A DNA stretch of 12,987 nucleotides from an uncultured Collinsella sp. Lineage in GTDB: Bacteria > Actinomycetota > Coriobacteriia > Coriobacteriales > Coriobacteriaceae. The notes beneath the pieces are model-generated. The model made no database searches. It was given only the letters and a program-made list of their open reading frames with translations, and was not told the origin of the DNA. The translations under genes and the position numbers were made by a program. The DNA is taken from the NCBI GenBank assembly GCA_902464645.1, contig CABQKL010000058.1, positions 1-12,987 on the forward strand. Reading direction: 5' to 3'. Below are positions 1 through 8,110 of this stretch, in pieces (position 1 is the stretch's first letter; the number at the start of each line of letters is the position of its first letter).

Positions 1-21
1 CAGCATGAGGAGGCTCACCAG

Positions 22-1737
22 ATGACGGCCACACCGTGGGGATTCCGGGACATATTGCCCGAGGAGGCTCAGGCGCGCGAGGAGATTGCGCTGACGGTGA
101 AGGGCTGCTTTAGGGAGCATCATTACCTTCCGGTCGAGACGCCGCTGCTCGAGGACAAGGGCTCGCTCGAGGAGGGCGGCCGCATTGCGGACACGCCGTT
201 TAAGCTCTTTGATGACGACGGCCGCCTGCTGGTGGTCCGTCCCGACAACACGCTGCCGATTGTTCGCCTGGTTTCGACTCGCATGCGTGCGGCCGATCTG
301 CCGCTGCGCCTGCGCTATGAGGCGCCGGTGGTTCGCGAGTGTCAGCGCAATGCCGGCGGCTCGCGTCAGTTTACGCAACTAGGTTTTGAGCTCATCGGCG
401 CGGGCGACACCGCGGGCGATGTCGAGATTGTCTCACTGGTCGCCGAGGCCGTGCGCAAGCTGGCACTTCCCGGTGCGCGCATTATCGCGGGCAGTGTGCG
501 TCCGTTTAAGGAACTGCTTGCGGCGTGCGAAGATCGCGAGCTGGCTGCCGAGGCGCTGCGCTGCGTGCACGCCAACGACTTCGTGGGCCTCGATGCCCGC
601 GTGGCGGAAAGCGCAGAGTCCAAGGCCGTTAAGGTCGCCATTAGCGAGCTGCCGCGCCTGCACGGTGGTGCCGAGGTGCTCGACCGCGTCGACGCGCTGC
701 TGGCGACGGCGGGCATTGTTGCGCCGCTCACGCGCGAGCTGCGTGCCCTGGTCGATGGCCTGGCTCCCGAGGACGCCCGGGTGCTGTCCTTCGACTTCTC
801 CATCATGAACTCGTTTGATTACTACACGGGCCTGGTCTTTAAGGCCTATGCCGGTGGCCTGCCCGATCCGGTCGGTTCAGGCGGACGCTACGACTCCATC
901 TTTACTGGCGCATTTGGCGACGGCATCGAGGTGCCGGCGGCGGGCTTTGCCTTTTCGCTCGAGCGTCTGGAGGCCGCGCATACCTCGGCCGAGGACGCTG
1001 CTTCCGATGGTGACCATGCCGTGGGTCGCGGCGCCGAGGGTCCACTGCGCATCGCCGTGCCCAAGGGCTCGCTCAAGGCCGACACGCTCGACGTGCTCGA
1101 GGCCGCGGGCTTGGACGTCTCTGAGCTGCGCGACCCCGGCCGTCACCTCATCGTGCGCGGCCGCGACACGCGTGCTGGTGAGGGCACGATCGGCGATATC
1201 GAATTTGTCATCGTGCGTCCCAGCGACGCGCCCGCCTTTGTGGGCTGCGGCGGTGCCGACTGCGGCATCTGCGGCTGGGACTCGCTCATTGAGGCAGACC
1301 TCAACCTGCTGCAGCTGGTCGACCTGGGCTATGGTCTGTGCACCTTTATCGAGGCGGAGCCCGCGTGGCGCGCCGGCCAGGCCGAGCGCAACTATGCCCG
1401 CCGTGGGTCGCTTCGCGTGGCAACTAAGTACCCGCGCATCGCGAGTGCCTGGTATGCCGAGCGCGGCGTGAACGCCGACATCGTCTCGCTGCACGGCAAC
1501 ATCGAGCTGGGCCCCATTGTCGGCATGACCGACCGTATCGTGGACATTACCGCCACGGGCGCCACGCTGCGCGATAACGACCTGGTCATCACCGGTCGCA
1601 TCATGGACTGCACGGCCCGCTTCTTTGTCAACCCGGGTGCCGCGCGCCTGGATCCACGCGTGCGCAATCTGGCCGATCGCTTGGCGGCGGCCGTGAAGGA
1701 CAAGCATTTTGAGCCCGTTGCGGGCTCGGCACAATAG
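22..1737 (+). CDS. hisZG: HisZ-HisG fusion: ATP phosphoribosyltransferase, regulatory plus catalytic domains
   Basis: Catalyses the first step of histidine synthesis, joining PRPP and ATP to give phosphoribosyl-ATP in the cytoplasm. Residues 1 to about 318 are HisZ-like, a histidyl-tRNA synthetase paralogue: a motif-2-like RYEAPVVREC at 99-108, FDYYTGLVFKAY at 265-276 and a GSGGRYDSI/GFAFSLERL motif-3 region at 286-316. A hydrophilic linker (about 319-339) leads to a short-form HisG: RIAVPKGSL at 343-351, VRPSDAP at 398-404, and the PRPP-site segment HGNIELGPIVGMTDRIVDIT followed by ATGATL at 491-516. HisG-S enzymes are normally about 200-220 residues and need a separate HisZ; here both sit in one uninterrupted frame. 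The region usually like DLGIVGKD reads DCGICGWD (413-420) and carries extra cysteines. The start follows AGGAGG at 8-13. ATGA at 22-25 could overlap the stop of an upstream gene outside the window. The identity of both halves is secure; allosteric behaviour is inferred. Confidence 0.93.
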   Translation: MTATPWGFRDILPEEAQAREEIALTVKGCFREHHYLPVETPLLEDKGSLEEGGRIADTPFKLFDDDGRLLVVRPDNTLPIVRLVSTRMRAADLPLRLRYEAPVVRECQRNAGGSRQFTQLGFELIGAGDTAGDVEIVSLVAEAVRKLALPGARIIAGSVRPFKELLAACEDRELAAEALRCVHANDFVGLDARVAESAESKAVKVAISELPRLHGGAEVLDRVDALLATAGIVAPLTRELRALVDGLAPEDARVLSFDFSIMNSFDYYTGLVFKAYAGGLPDPVGSGGRYDSIFTGAFGDGIEVPAAGFAFSLERLEAAHTSAEDAASDGDHAVGRGAEGPLRIAVPKGSLKADTLDVLEAAGLDVSELRDPGRHLIVRGRDTRAGEGTIGDIEFVIVRPSDAPAFVGCGGADCGICGWDSLIEADLNLLQLVDLGYGLCTFIEAEPAWRAGQAERNYARRGSLRVATKYPRIASAWYAERGVNADIVSLHGNIELGPIVGMTDRIVDITATGATLRDNDLVITGRIMDCTARFFVNPGAARLDPRVRNLADRLAAAVKDKHFEPVAGSAQ

Positions 1738-1764
1738 CGCGAGCACGCACGGGCGCCCCAACGT

Positions 1765-1809
1765 CTGGGCTGCGGGTCGACTGGCGCCGCCGCCCGGCCT
1801 CTCGTTTTT
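1765..1809 (+). terminator. GC-rich hairpin plus T5 between hisZG and hisD, possible attenuator or partial terminator
   Basis: CTGGGCTGCGG at 1765-1775 can pair with CCGCCGCCCGG at 1787-1797, with one U-C mismatch and one G-U pair, around an 11-nt loop. Seven bases later comes TTTTT at 1805-1809. The gap between stem and T-run is longer than in a classical intrinsic terminator, so full termination is doubtful. It lies in the 105-bp spacer after the first gene of the operon, where it could lower downstream expression or protect a processed end. Confidence 0.35.
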
Positions 1810-1842
1810 CGAACATAACCTCGACCGATAGGGGATACCGAT

Positions 1843-3279
1843 ATGAAGACCATCAAGCTTGCTCCCGGTGAGCGCCTCGTTACCAACCAGCTCAACCGCA
1901 AGGGCGTGCTGCCGCAAAACATCGTCGACGCCGCCCGCGAAATCGTGGCCAACGTGCGTGCCAACGGCGATGCTGCAGTGCGCGACTATTGCCAGCGCTT
2001 TGACGGCGTTGAGCTGCAGAGCTTCCGTCTGCCGCAAGAGCAGATCGATGCCGCGCTCGAAGGCCTCGATCCGGCCTTTGTCGCCGCGCTCGAGAAGGCT
2101 GCGCGCCAGATTCGTGAGTTCCACCAGCGCGAGGTCGAGCAGAGCTGGTTTACCACGCGCCCGGACGGCACGATGCTCGGCGTTAAGGTGACCCCGCTTG
2201 CGGCGGCCGGCATCTACGTGCCGGGCGGTCGCGCGCAGTACCCTTCCACCGTGCTTATGAACGCCATTCCCGCCAAGGTGGCCGGCGTCAAACGCGTGGT
2301 TATGGTGACCCCGCCGCAAAAGGATGGACTGATTAGCCCGTATACGCTCGCGGCCGCTAAACTCGGCGGCGTGGACGAGATCTATATGGTGGGCGGCGCC
2401 CAGGCCGTGGCCGCACTGGCGTACGGTACCGAGACTATTCCGCGTGTCGACAAGATTACCGGCCCGGGTAACGCCTTTGTCGCCGCTGCCAAACAGATTG
2501 TCTCGGGTGACGTGGGTATCGATATGGTCGCCGGTCCCTCCGAGGTCTGCGTGCTGGCCGACGCCACGGCCAAGCCCATGGTGGTCGCGGCAGACCTGAT
2601 GGCCCAGGCCGAGCATGATCCGCTGGCGGCCTGCTATCTGGTGACCTGCGACGAGCAGTTTGCGCGTGAGGTCGAGGCGGGTATCGACATTCTGGTAGCG
2701 CAGTCGCCGCGTGCCGAGATCACGCGTGCCTCGCTCGACAATGAGGGCACCATCGTGGTGGCAGCCGACATGGCTGCCGCCGTCGAGGCGGTGAACACCG
2801 TGGCGCCCGAGCACCTGGAGCTGCACTGCAAGGATGCGATGGGCCTGCTCGGCGGCATTCGCAACGCCGGCGCCATCTTTGTGGGCGCTTGGAGTTCCGA
2901 GCCGCTCGGCGATTACGTTGCCGGCCCCAACCACACGCTGCCGACCGGCGGCACCGCCATGTTCTCCAACCCGCTTTCGGTGGAGGAGTTCGTCAAGCGC
3001 TCGAGTGTCATTTGCTATACGCCCGAGGGCCTGCTCTCCGACGCTCCCGCTACGCAGCGTCTGGCCGAGGCCGAGGGCCTGTGGGCACACGCGCTTTCTG
3101 CCGCACTGCGCCGTCGCGTGTTGGAGCAGGGCGAGGATGCCGTGAGCGCCGAGTTGCTCGCCGCGGCCGACCTGACCAAGGTTGCCTGGCCGGGCGACGC
3201 CGTAGCGACGGTTGCCGAGGGCGTTGACCTGGCGGCTGTGAGCGCGGATGGCGTTGTCCCGACCGGCAAGGAGGCCTAA
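1843..3279 (+). CDS. hisD: Histidinol dehydrogenase
   Basis: Oxidises L-histidinol to L-histidine in two NAD-dependent steps, the end of the pathway; a zinc enzyme of the cytoplasm. The family hallmarks are all present: AAGIYVPGGRAQYPST (121-136), GPGNAFVAAAKQ (207-218), AGPSEV (230-235), the catalytic pair E323/H324 in APEHLE, and zinc ligands Q255, H258, D357 and H416 by position relative to the E. coli enzyme. The protein has 478 residues against about 434 in E. coli; the excess is a roughly 47-residue, Ala/Val-rich C-terminal tail after the conserved end. The ribosome binding site is only AGGGG near 1830-1834, weaker than at the following genes. hisD ends 1 bp before hisC, and the RBS of hisC lies inside its last codons, so translation of the two is probably coupled. 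Confidence 0.97.
   Translation: MKTIKLAPGERLVTNQLNRKGVLPQNIVDAAREIVANVRANGDAAVRDYCQRFDGVELQSFRLPQEQIDAALEGLDPAFVAALEKAARQIREFHQREVEQSWFTTRPDGTMLGVKVTPLAAAGIYVPGGRAQYPSTVLMNAIPAKVAGVKRVVMVTPPQKDGLISPYTLAAAKLGGVDEIYMVGGAQAVAALAYGTETIPRVDKITGPGNAFVAAAKQIVSGDVGIDMVAGPSEVCVLADATAKPMVVAADLMAQAEHDPLAACYLVTCDEQFAREVEAGIDILVAQSPRAEITRASLDNEGTIVVAADMAAAVEAVNTVAPEHLELHCKDAMGLLGGIRNAGAIFVGAWSSEPLGDYVAGPNHTLPTGGTAMFSNPLSVEEFVKRSSVICYTPEGLLSDAPATQRLAEAEGLWAHALSAALRRRVLEQGEDAVSAELLAAADLTKVAWPGDAVATVAEGVDLAAVSADGVVPTGKEA
3268..3274 (+). promoter_or_regulatory. Ribosome binding site fixing the hisC start
   Basis: AAGGAGG ends six bases before ATG at 3281. An in-frame ATG at 3248 would add 11 non-conserved residues inside hisD and has no comparable Shine-Dalgarno sequence, so 3281 is chosen. 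Confidence 0.85.
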
Positions 3280-3280
3280 T

Positions 3281-4396
3281 ATGGCCGAGCTGACGCCCCG
3301 TATGAAGGAGCTCGTCCAGCCCTACTTGGCCGGCATTGAGCCCTACGACCCCAATTTTACGCCCACGCGCATCAACCTTTCGGCCAACGAGAACACCTAT
3401 CCCGTGCCGGCTGGCGTGCGCGAGGCGGTCGACGCCGCCCTGGCTGCTACACCGCTCAACCGCTATCCCGATCCCATGTCCAACGATCTGCGCGACGAGC
3501 TTGCCGCTTGGCATGGTGTGGCGCGCGAGAACATCTGCGTGGGCAACGGCGGCGACGAGCTGCTCTATAACTACCTGCTGGCGTTTGGCGGCGCGGGACG
3601 GACCCTGCTCAACTGCCCGCCGTGCTTTAGTGAGTATGCGTTCTTTGCGTCGCTTTGTCAGACCGAGGTGCGCGATGTGTGGCGCGACCCGGCGACCTTT
3701 GAGCTCGACCAGGCTGCCGTGCTTTCGGCGGCGCCCGAATGCAGCCTGGCGATCGTGACCTCGCCCAACAATCCCACGGGCGACGTGGCGCCGCTCGACT
3801 TTGTCGCGGCGCTGTGCGATGCGTGCCCCGGCATGGTGATGGTCGACGAGGCCTACGTTGAGTTTGCGGACGATTCGTTTGGCGCGGCTACTACGGCGCA
3901 GGGGCTTATCGCCGAGCATCCCAACCTGGTGATTCTGCATACGCTGTCCAAGGCGTTTGGCGCCGCCGGCACGCGTCTGGGCTATGTGATCGCGGCGCCC
4001 GAGGCCATCGATGTGTTTGCGGCAATTCGCCAGATCTACTCGGTTAACGTGCTGAGCCAGGCCGCCGTGCTTGCCTGCGTGCGTGCCCGCGATGCGTACG
4101 CACCCGTGGTAGCACAGGTTGCATCCGAGCGCGAGCGCGAACTGTGTGCCCTGCACGCAATGGCTGCCGAGGGTCTGCCCGTGGAGGCGTGGCCGAGCGC
4201 GGCGAACTTTGTGCTCGTGCGCACGCCGCATGCCACGCGCGTGCGCGAGCGCCTGCGCGACGAGTATTCACTTTTGGTGCGCGACTTTAGCTACGCGCCG
4301 GGGCTCGCGGACTGCCTGCGCATTACCGTGGGCACCCCGCAGGAAAACAACGAGGTGCTGGCCGCGTTTGCCGCGCTGGTGAAGGAGGAGATGTAG
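3281..4396 (+). CDS. hisC: Histidinol-phosphate aminotransferase
   Basis: A PLP-dependent class I/II aminotransferase that converts imidazole acetol-phosphate and glutamate to histidinol-phosphate and 2-oxoglutarate. From ATG 3281 the protein has 371 residues, normal for HisC. It shows LSANENTYPVP (33-43), RYPDP (61-65), the cofactor-binding SPNNPTG (161-167) and VDEAYVEF (188-195), the Schiff-base lysine K224 in TLSKAFG, R232 downstream, and the C-terminal substrate-carboxylate motif LRITVGTPQENN (346-357). The stop codon TAG abuts the ATG of hisB with no spacing, and the RBS of hisB lies within the last codons of hisC. Related aromatic or cobalamin-pathway aminotransferases share the fold, but the position between hisD and hisB settles the call. 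Confidence 0.96.
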   Translation: MAELTPRMKELVQPYLAGIEPYDPNFTPTRINLSANENTYPVPAGVREAVDAALAATPLNRYPDPMSNDLRDELAAWHGVARENICVGNGGDELLYNYLLAFGGAGRTLLNCPPCFSEYAFFASLCQTEVRDVWRDPATFELDQAAVLSAAPECSLAIVTSPNNPTGDVAPLDFVAALCDACPGMVMVDEAYVEFADDSFGAATTAQGLIAEHPNLVILHTLSKAFGAAGTRLGYVIAAPEAIDVFAAIRQIYSVNVLSQAAVLACVRARDAYAPVVAQVASERERELCALHAMAAEGLPVEAWPSAANFVLVRTPHATRVRERLRDEYSLLVRDFSYAPGLADCLRITVGTPQENNEVLAAFAALVKEEM

Positions 4397-4984
4397 ATGG
4401 ACCGCTATGCCGAGGTGACCCGCAAGACGGGCGAGACCGACATTGTCGTAAAGCTCGACCTGGACGGATCTGGCGTGTGCGACATCTCGACCGGCGTGCC
4501 GTTTTTCGACCACATGCTCAACGCTTTTGGCCGCCATGGTCTGTTCGATCTGACGGTGCACGCGGTGGGCGACGTCGAGGTCGATGCGCACCACACCGTC
4601 GAGGACGCGGGTATTGTGCTGGGCGAGGCGTTTTGCCAGGCGCTGGGCGACAAGGCGGGCATTACGCGCTTTGCCGACGCGGCGATCGCCATGGACGAGA
4701 CACTTGTGATGGCTGCTGTTGATATTTCGGGCCGCGGGCAGGCCTACTGCGAGCTGCCCGTGCCGACCGAGCGCGTGGGCAGCTTCGATACCGAGCTGGC
4801 CGTCGAGTTCTTCTACGCCTTTGCGCGCGACGCCAAGCTCACGCTGCACGTGCGCGAGCTGGCGGGCGGCAACTCGCATCACATTATCGAGGCCGCCTTT
4901 AAGGCCGTGGGCCGCACGATGCGCCACGCCTGCGAGCTCGATCCCCGCGTGCAGGGCATCCCCAGCACCAAGGGTTCACTGTAA
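4397..4984 (+). CDS. hisB: Imidazoleglycerol-phosphate dehydratase, monofunctional
   Basis: Dehydrates imidazole glycerol-phosphate to imidazole acetol-phosphate, a manganese-dependent step. The 195-residue protein is only the dehydratase; there is no HAD phosphatase domain as in the fused E. coli HisB, so another gene must supply histidinol-phosphatase (see the PHP gene at 8138-9049). The duplicated metal-binding motifs are intact: FFDHML (36-41), DAHHTVEDAGI (63-73), AVDISGR (107-113) and GGNSHHIIEAAFKA (157-170). The C-terminus has the canonical STKGSL. The start is immediately after the hisC stop, with AAGGAGGA at 4382-4389 seven bases upstream. The TAA stop lies in the arm of a hairpin that separates it from hisH. 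Confidence 0.97.
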   Translation: MDRYAEVTRKTGETDIVVKLDLDGSGVCDISTGVPFFDHMLNAFGRHGLFDLTVHAVGDVEVDAHHTVEDAGIVLGEAFCQALGDKAGITRFADAAIAMDETLVMAAVDISGRGQAYCELPVPTERVGSFDTELAVEFFYAFARDAKLTLHVRELAGGNSHHIIEAAFKAVGRTMRHACELDPRVQGIPSTKGSL

Positions 4985-5007
4985 CCTGCCAAAAAGGGAC
5001 AGGTTTT
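4983..5007 (+). terminator. Terminator-like hairpin between hisB and hisH, possibly a dispersed repeat
   Basis: AACCTGCC (4983-4990) pairs with GGACAGGTT (4997-5005) over 8 bp with one bulged A at 4999 and an AAAAAG loop; the last four bases of the element are TTTT (5004-5007). It includes the last two bases of the hisB stop codon. It looks like a short intrinsic terminator, yet hisH to hisE continue downstream without an obvious promoter, so it more likely tunes read-through or marks an RNA end. From memory, similar AAAAAGGGACAGG strings recur in coriobacterial intergenic regions; this is unverified. Confidence 0.4.
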
Positions 5008-5017
5008 GAATGGGGAA

Positions 5018-5025
5018 AAGGAGGG
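5018..5025 (+). promoter_or_regulatory. Ribosome binding site fixing a GTG start for hisH
   Basis: AAGGAGGG precedes GTG at 5030 by about five bases. The alternative in-frame TTG at 5006 falls in the hairpin's T tract and would add eight residues not typical of HisH, so GTG 5030 is preferred. Confidence 0.75.
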
Positions 5026-5029
5026 TCGC

Positions 5030-5731
5030 GTGGGCGAACCGAAGATCGTGGTGATCGACTACCACAAGGGCAACTTGTCGAGCGTCGTGCGCGGGCTTGC
5101 GCGCGCCGGTGCCGCCGCCTGCACGTCGGACGATCCGGAGCAGATCCGCAATGCCGACGGCCTGGTCATCCCGGGCGTGGGCGCGTTCTATGACGCGATC
5201 GCCTTTATGCGCCAGAGCGGCGAGGCGGACGCGGCGCTCGATGCCGTTGCCGCCGGAACTCCGCTGCTCGGTATCTGCCTGGGCCTTCAGCTATTTTTTG
5301 AGCGCGGCAACGAGGGCGTGCCTGCGGACGAGGGCGCGGTTGCCGATGGCAACACCCCCGAGCAGGCTGGCGGTCCCTGGGTCGATGGCCTGGGTATTAT
5401 GCGTGGCTCGTGCACGCGCTTGAAATCGAGTCGCCTGAAGGTGCCGCACGTGGGCTGGGACCAGGTGCACATGACGCCCGCCGGTGCGGCCGATCCGCTG
5501 CTTGCCGGTTTTGCCGAGGGTGCCAACATGTATTTCACCCACAGCTACGCGGTGGCCGACGACGCCGATGCCGCCGACGTGCTGGCGCGCACGCACTATA
5601 CGCGGAGCTTCCCGTGCATCGTGCGCCATGGCAACGTGTGGGGCTGCCAGTTCCATCCCGAGAAATCCTCCGCGCTGGGGCAGCACATCCTTAAGAACTT
5701 CGTCAACATCGTCGAGGAGGCCGGCCGATGA
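5030..5731 (+). CDS. hisH: Imidazole glycerol phosphate synthase, glutaminase subunit HisH
   Basis: Class I glutamine amidotransferase that releases ammonia from glutamine and channels it to HisF. From the GTG start the protein has 233 residues and begins with KIVVIDYHKGNLSSV, as the family does. The catalytic triad is visible: nucleophile C83 in GICLGLQ, and H209 and E211 in QFHPEKSS. Also present are IPGVGAFYDAI (48-58) and the YFTHSY segment (168-173). It is longer than the roughly 200 residues of typical HisH because of an acidic insertion at about residues 92-118 between the nucleophile elbow helix and GLGIMRG. The stop overlaps the hisA start as ATGA, so the two are translationally coupled. 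hisF, its partner, follows hisA. Confidence 0.95.
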   Translation: MGEPKIVVIDYHKGNLSSVVRGLARAGAAACTSDDPEQIRNADGLVIPGVGAFYDAIAFMRQSGEADAALDAVAAGTPLLGICLGLQLFFERGNEGVPADEGAVADGNTPEQAGGPWVDGLGIMRGSCTRLKSSRLKVPHVGWDQVHMTPAGAADPLLAGFAEGANMYFTHSYAVADDADAADVLARTHYTRSFPCIVRHGNVWGCQFHPEKSSALGQHILKNFVNIVEEAGR

Positions 5732-6471
5732 TCCTGTTTCCCGCAATCGATTTGATCGGCGGCAAGGTCGTGCGCCTGGAGCGCGGCGATCGGAGCCGCT
5801 GCAAGGTATATTCCGACGATCCCGTGGCAGTTGCCCGCTCGTTTGCCGAGCAGGGTGCGAGCTGGGTGCACGTCGTCGACCTGTCCGCGGCCTTTGGTGA
5901 GGACGAGGACGTGTGCGCTGCCAACTCGGCAGCGATTAAGGCCATCTGCGGCGTCGACGGTCTGTCCGTGGACGTGGGCGGCGGCGTCCGCTCGCTCGCG
6001 CGCATCGACGAGTTGGCCGGCTACGGTGCGCGCCGCATCGCACTAGGCACGGTGCTCGTGACCGAGCCGGGTTTTGCCGAGGTGGCGGCCCAAGGCTTTG
6101 GCGAGCTGCTCGTGGCCGACATCGCCGCTCGCGACGGCCAGGTCAAGGTGAACGGCTGGCGCGACGGCGCGGGCGTGGCACTCGACGATGCCGTGGCACA
6201 GCTCACCGAGCTGGGCTTTAAGCATCTGGTGTATACCGACATCGCGCGCGATGGCATGCAGACGGGCATCGATGTGGCGGCGTATCGCCATGTTGCCAAG
6301 GTCGCGGGCTTTCCTGTCGTGGCTTCGGGTGGCATCTCGACGCTCGACGACATCCGTGCGCTGGCCGCAGTGGGTGAGGGCGCGATTGAAGGTGCTATTA
6401 CCGGTCGCGCGCTCTACGAGGGCAACTTTACGCTGGTACAGGCGCTGGCCGCCGCCCGAGGGGAGGAGTAG
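5728..6471 (+). CDS. hisA: Phosphoribosylformimino-AICAR phosphate isomerase HisA
   Basis: Isomerises ProFAR to PRFAR by an Amadori rearrangement in a TIM barrel. The 247 residues match the family length. Both half-barrel phosphate-binding signatures are present: DVGGGVRS (82-89) and VVASGGIST (197-205). The catalytic acids are D8 in FPAIDLIGG and D131 in VADIAARDG; T170 opens the TDIARDGMQTGID motif. The position between hisH and hisF and the D8/D131 arrangement distinguish it from the homologous HisF. In actinobacteria that lack TrpF, a HisA-like PriA serves both histidine and tryptophan synthesis; nothing in the window tells whether this protein has that second activity. The RBS is GAGGAGG at 5714-5720 inside hisH. 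Confidence 0.95.
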   Translation: MILFPAIDLIGGKVVRLERGDRSRCKVYSDDPVAVARSFAEQGASWVHVVDLSAAFGEDEDVCAANSAAIKAICGVDGLSVDVGGGVRSLARIDELAGYGARRIALGTVLVTEPGFAEVAAQGFGELLVADIAARDGQVKVNGWRDGAGVALDDAVAQLTELGFKHLVYTDIARDGMQTGIDVAAYRHVAKVAGFPVVASGGISTLDDIRALAAVGEGAIEGAITGRALYEGNFTLVQALAAARGEE

Positions 6472-6474
6472 CCC

Positions 6475-7257
<783 letters not shown>

Positions 7258-7282
7258 TGCTGCGGGCTGCGCTGCGGCTTGC

Positions 7283-7368
7283 CCAGGCACCGCATCTTGC
7301 CGCTCAAACCGTCGCTCGCGTACCAAAGTACGCGTCGCTCCTCTTTCGCGGCAACCTGCGGCACCTGG
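7283..7368 (+). repeat. 86-bp nested imperfect palindrome between hisF and hisI
   Basis: The outer arms at 7283-7303 and 7348-7368 are inverted copies of each other matching at 17 of 21 positions. Inside, CGCGTAC (7317-7323) and GTACGCG (7328-7334) form a perfect 7-bp hairpin with a CAAA loop. Both stem pairs share the same centre, 7325.5, so the element folds as one long cruciform or RNA stem with an internal loop. CGTCGCTC also occurs twice as a direct repeat (7310-7317 and 7333-7340). No T-run follows. It may be a repetitive extragenic palindrome or a small miniature element; whether it recurs in the genome cannot be seen here. Confidence 0.75.
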
Positions 7369-7416
7369 ACAACCCTCGCCGACCTGTGGGGTTTCGTTTG
7401 TTACTTGGGAGGAATG

Positions 7417-7746
7417 ATGACTGGGGTGGTAAATGCTACCGAGCTTAAATATGACGCCAAGGGGCTGATTCCTTGTGTGGTTCAGCAGTATGACACCGGC
7501 GAGGTGCTTATGGTTGCCTGGATGAACGAGGAGTCGGTGGGGCTGACGCTCAAGACCGGGACCACGTGGTTTTGGAGCCGCAGCCGTCAGGAGCTGTGGA
7601 ACAAGGGCGCGACGAGCGGCAACATGCAGGAGGTCAAGGAGTTCTGGGCCGACTGCGACAGCGATACGCTGCTGGTCAAGGTCGACTCGCCGGGTCCGGC
7701 CTGCCATACCGGCAACCGTACCTGCTTCTTTAAGAAACTCGCGTAG
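7417..7746 (+). CDS. hisI: Phosphoribosyl-AMP cyclohydrolase
   Basis: Opens the adenine ring of phosphoribosyl-AMP to ProFAR, the third pathway step; a zinc and magnesium enzyme. The 109-residue protein carries the whole family signature: LKYDAKGLIPCVVQQ near the start, TGEVLMVAWMN, FWSRSRQELWNKGATSGN, the metal-binding DCDSDTLLVKV and the cysteine motif PACHTGNRTCFF near the C-terminus. It lacks the HisE domain found in fused HisIE proteins; HisE is the next gene. The frame is open upstream to 7279, but GGGAGG at 7407-7412 and the start of family similarity place initiation at the tandem ATG codons 7414 or 7417. The upstream extension would translate the palindrome and is not family-like. 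Confidence 0.95.
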   Translation: MTGVVNATELKYDAKGLIPCVVQQYDTGEVLMVAWMNEESVGLTLKTGTTWFWSRSRQELWNKGATSGNMQEVKEFWADCDSDTLLVKVDSPGPACHTGNRTCFFKKLA

Positions 7747-7792
7747 GGCGGGCGCTCGACTAGGCGCTTGGCCAACCAGAAAGGATTGAACC

Positions 7793-8110
7793 ATGGGTGT
7801 GCGCACTGCGAATGTTCAGGATGGAAACATCGGTGAGACGCTGACGGGGTTGGCCGAGGTGATTCATGGTCGTCGCGACGCATCGCCGCAGGAGAGCTAC
7901 ACCGCTCGCCTGTTGACCGACGTCGAGGACGAGCTGCTCAAGAAGCTTGCCGAGGAGGCGAGCGAGGTCATCATGGCCTGTAAGGATAACGACCACGATC
8001 ACATTCGCTACGAGGCCGGCGACCTGGTCTACCACCTGCTCGTGACGCTTGAGCGCTACGGCATCACCCTCGACGAACTGGCCGGCGAACTCAACGCCCG
8101 CCGCCACTAG
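7793..8110 (+). CDS. hisE: Phosphoribosyl-ATP pyrophosphatase
   Basis: Hydrolyses phosphoribosyl-ATP to phosphoribosyl-AMP, the second pathway step. It is a small all-helical enzyme of the MazG-like superfamily, 105 residues. The conserved core is LLTDVEDELLKKLAEEASEV followed by an RYEAGDLVYHLLV helix; the EExxE and ExxD acidic residues bind magnesium. The start has AAGGA at 7781-7785 seven bases upstream and lies 46 bp after hisI. It is the last gene of the + strand cluster. Its stop codon is inside one arm of an inverted repeat shared with the convergent PHP gene. Confidence 0.94.
   Translation: MGVRTANVQDGNIGETLTGLAEVIHGRRDASPQESYTARLLTDVEDELLKKLAEEASEVIMACKDNDHDHIRYEAGDLVYHLLVTLERYGITLDELAGELNARRH

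Noticed and set aside
877..3090. 737-codon open frame antisense to hisZG and hisD
   Set aside because: It is the mirror of GC-rich codon bias; it has no family-like motifs and is rich in His, Arg, Gly and Ala, as shadow frames are.
3050..4231. 393-codon antisense open frame opposite hisC
   Set aside because: Shadow of a well-supported PLP enzyme; composition is not protein-like.
7279..7416. In-frame upstream extension of hisI
   Set aside because: It would translate the palindrome; no RBS precedes it, and family similarity begins after 7417.
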